Shown: one piece after another, positions 7,042 through 8,530 of the stretch
Numbering within the stretch: position 1 is the first letter of the stretch
Layout: the number at the start of each line of letters is the position of its first letter
DNA from: Geobacter sp. UBA6802
Lineage (GTDB): Bacteria > Desulfobacterota > Desulfuromonadia > Geobacterales > Pseudopelobacteraceae
Assembly (NCBI GenBank): GCA_002452325.1
Contig: DKFG01000262.1
Span: 1 to 8,530, forward strand
Direction of reading: 5' to 3'
DNA length: 8,530 nt
Notes under the pieces: model-generated
Seen by the model: the letters and a program-made list of their open reading frames with translations, nothing else
The model's database searches: none
Told to the model about the DNA's origin: nothing
Program-made: the position numbers and the translations under genes

Positions 7042-7068
7042 AAAAAAGCGACCTCGTAGAGGTCGCTT
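7040..7068 (-). terminator. intrinsic terminator of the rpoA-rplQ operon
   Basis: A 10-pair stem (7059-7068 with 7046-7055, AAGCGACCTC/GAGGTCGCTT) with a three-base loop is followed on the minus strand by eight T residues (7047-7040). It starts 25 bases after the rplQ stop and closes the alpha operon. On the plus strand the stem is followed only by GTGTAAAG, so it would be a poor terminator for yaaR. The group II intron begins four bases beyond the T-tract. Confidence 0.92.
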
Positions 7069-7092
7069 GTGTAAAGAACAAATTGCTATTTA

Positions 7093-7461
7093 TTAAGCAG
7101 CAGCCTGCTCTTCAACCAGCTCTATAACTGATAAAGATGCAGCATCACCGAGGCGCTGTCCAAGCTTTATAATGCGGGTATAGCCACCTTGGCGTTCTTT
7201 ATAACGAGGAGCTATTGTATTAAACAACTTGGTAACCACTGCTTTTTCACGAATATAAGCTGCTGCCTGACGATGGGCATGCAGATCACCGCGCTTACCT
7301 AGAGTGATCATCTTTTCTGCAACAGAACGAATCTCCTTAGCCTTGGCATCAGTAGTGATGATTCGCTCGTTATTCAGCAACGAGGTTACCATATTCCTGA
7401 ACATGGCAATACGGTGACTCGTGGTGCGGCCAAGCCTTCTGCCTGATTTATTATGACGCAT
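7093..7461 (-). CDS. rplQ: 50S ribosomal protein L17
   Basis: A 122-residue protein of the large ribosomal subunit. The N-terminus MRHNKSGRRLGRTTSHRIA is the L17 signature, followed by MFRNMVTSLLNNERI.TTDAKAKE and the C-terminal GGYTRIIKLGQRLGDAA. Length is normal for bacterial L17. The ATG at 7461 has AAGGAAG at 7467-7473. It follows rpoA by 47 bases, the standard end of the alpha operon (rpsM-rpsK-rpsD-rpoA-rplQ), and is closed by the terminator at 7040-7068. Nothing looks altered. Confidence 0.98.
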   Translation of the reverse strand: MRHNKSGRRLGRTTSHRIAMFRNMVTSLLNNERIITTDAKAKEIRSVAEKMITLGKRGDLHAHRQAAAYIREKAVVTKLFNTIAPRYKERQGGYTRIIKLGQRLGDAASLSVIELVEEQAAA

Positions 7462-7508
7462 TGGTTCTTCCTTTCTACTTTTCTACAGATGTAAGCATCG
7501 TCCTGATG

Positions 7509-8530
7509 CTATTCTTCATCCTTCTGCTCGCCACGGAGACGCTTCACTACATCAGGGTCAGGGAAACCGTCCAGCTTCATGCCGAAGGTAAGTCCCATCT
7601 CGTTCAGAATATCTTTTATCTCGTTGAGAGACTTTCTACCAAAATTCTGGGTCTTTAGCATTTCTGCTTCAGTCTTGGATACCAACTCACCGATCAGCTT
7701 GATACCTGCATTCTTAAGACAGTTGGCAGAGCGGACAGACAGTTCAAGCTCTTCAACAGTACGATACAGGTTTTCGTTTATCTTGCCATCGTCCTCAGCA
7801 GCCTCGTCCAGCTCCTGCGGTTCAGATTCTTCATCAAAATTTATAAAGATAGACATCTGCTCTTTAATGATTTTAGCAGCGTATGCGATAGAGTCCTCAG
7901 GGGAGACACTACCATCAGTCCAAACCTCAAGAGTCAACTTATCATAGTCAGTCATCTGGCCAACACGAGCGTTGGAAACAACAAAATTAACCTTGATAAT
8001 CGGTGAAAATATTGCGTCTATCGGGATAGTTCCGACTGGTGCCTTCTCGTCACGGTTACGATCAGCAGAAACATATCCTTTGCCTATTTTAACCGTCATC
8101 TCGATTTCAAGTGACGCATCCTTACCGCAGGTGGCGATATGTTGCTCAGGATTCATAATCTCCACATTATGTGGAACCATGATATCACCAGCCTTCAGCG
8201 TGCCGTTTCCCTTATGGATAATCCTGATGATTGCCTGATCGCTGCCGTGCAACCGCAACCTGACACTCTTGAGATTCAAAATAATATCAGTAACGTCTTC
8301 AGTAACGCCAGGGATAGAAGAAAATTCATGCTGAACACCTTTAATCCGTACCGATGTAACAGCAGCACCCTGTAACGATGAAAGCAACACACGACGTAGC
8401 GAGTTACCTAATGTTGTACCGAATCCACGCTCAAACGGTTCTGCAACAAATTTCGCATAGGTTGCACTCAGCGTTTCTTTTTCTACCTGAATTTGCTTCG
8501 GTTTTATCAGATCACGCCAGTTTTTATACA
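7509..8530 (-). CDS. rpoA: RNA polymerase alpha subunit (lacks only the first base of its start codon)
   Basis: The assembly scaffold and activator-contact subunit of RNA polymerase. The minus strand starts at the window edge with TG-TAT-AAA-AAC-TGG, so the ATG is cut after its A, which must lie at 8531; the full protein is then 340 residues (MYKNWRDLIKPKQI...). The N-terminal dimerisation domain includes FERGFGTTLGNSLRRVLLSS (about 33-52), the RpoA signature. The C-terminal domain (about 260-320) has LSVRSANCLKNAGI with the DNA-binding Arg at about 267, followed by NFGRKSLNEIK and GLTFGMKL. A shorter start inside the LLSSL segment (8390) should not be used because conserved coding continues upstream to the edge. 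It is co-transcribed with rplQ. Sequence style resembles Geobacter-group RpoA (recalled). Confidence 0.97.
   Translation of the reverse strand, partial: YKNWRDLIKPKQIQVEKETLSATYAKFVAEPFERGFGTTLGNSLRRVLLSSLQGAAVTSVRIKGVQHEFSSIPGVTEDVTDIILNLKSVRLRLHGSDQAIIRIIHKGNGTLKAGDIMVPHNVEIMNPEQHIATCGKDASLEIEMTVKIGKGYVSADRNRDEKAPVGTIPIDAIFSPIIKVNFVVSNARVGQMTDYDKLTLEVWTDGSVSPEDSIAYAAKIIKEQMSIFINFDEESEPQELDEAAEDDGKINENLYRTVEELELSVRSANCLKNAGIKLIGELVSKTEAEMLKTQNFGRKSLNEIKDILNEMGLTFGMKLDGFPDPDVVKRLRGEQKDEE

Noticed and set aside
6465..7096. Three overlapping plus-strand open frames of 89-129 codons
   Set aside because: They lie across the intron 5' ribozyme region and the rplQ terminator, have no family resemblance, and their composition follows the RNA structure rather than coding constraint.

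Overview
The window is chromosomal DNA of a Gram-negative bacterium, most likely a deltaproteobacterium of the Geobacter/Pelobacter/Trichlorobacter type (Desulfuromonadia). This placement is inferred from the style of the RpoA and NtrY/NtrX proteins, the YaaR (DUF327) neighbour and moderate base composition. No 16S or database comparison was possible, so the genus is not claimed.

Layout. Positions 1-25 may hold the last codons of a plus-strand gene, followed by a strong intrinsic terminator (53-87). Positions 131-4539 hold a tightly spaced minus-strand operon transcribed in the order ntrY-like sensor kinase, ntrX-like sigma-54 response regulator, methylmalonyl-CoA decarboxylase, with gaps of 21 and 23 bases. 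Divergent from it, a good sigma-70-type promoter (4593-4620) drives a plus-strand yaaR/DUF327 gene (4656-5108). At the right edge, rpoA (missing only the first base of its ATG) and rplQ form the end of the alpha ribosomal-protein operon on the minus strand, closed by an intrinsic terminator at 7040-7068.

Between the convergent yaaR and rplQ genes lies a 1910-base group II intron (5127-7036, minus strand). Its 5' end, domains V and VI, branch-point A and 3' end can be read directly. It fits group IIC on several independent points: a CGC triad in domain V, an RT/maturase without a visible endonuclease domain, a short 5-base EBS1-IBS1 pairing, and insertion just behind the rplQ terminator hairpin. 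The encoded reverse transcriptase is broken three ways: a +1 frameshift in a homopolymer, a second frame change with loss of about ten codons near the C-terminus, and a His in place of the catalytic Asp of RT motif A. The copy therefore looks like a defective passenger with a largely preserved ribozyme.

The most interesting non-mobile observation is in the NtrX-like regulator. Its receiver domain, Walker A and sigma-54 contact loop are kept, but the Walker B glutamate is Gln and one of the two conserved arginine-finger positions is Val. This suggests altered or lost ATP hydrolysis in a protein that otherwise looks like a sigma-54 activator. I found no CRISPR array, tRNA, rRNA or complete insertion sequence, and no clearly new defence or biosynthetic system.
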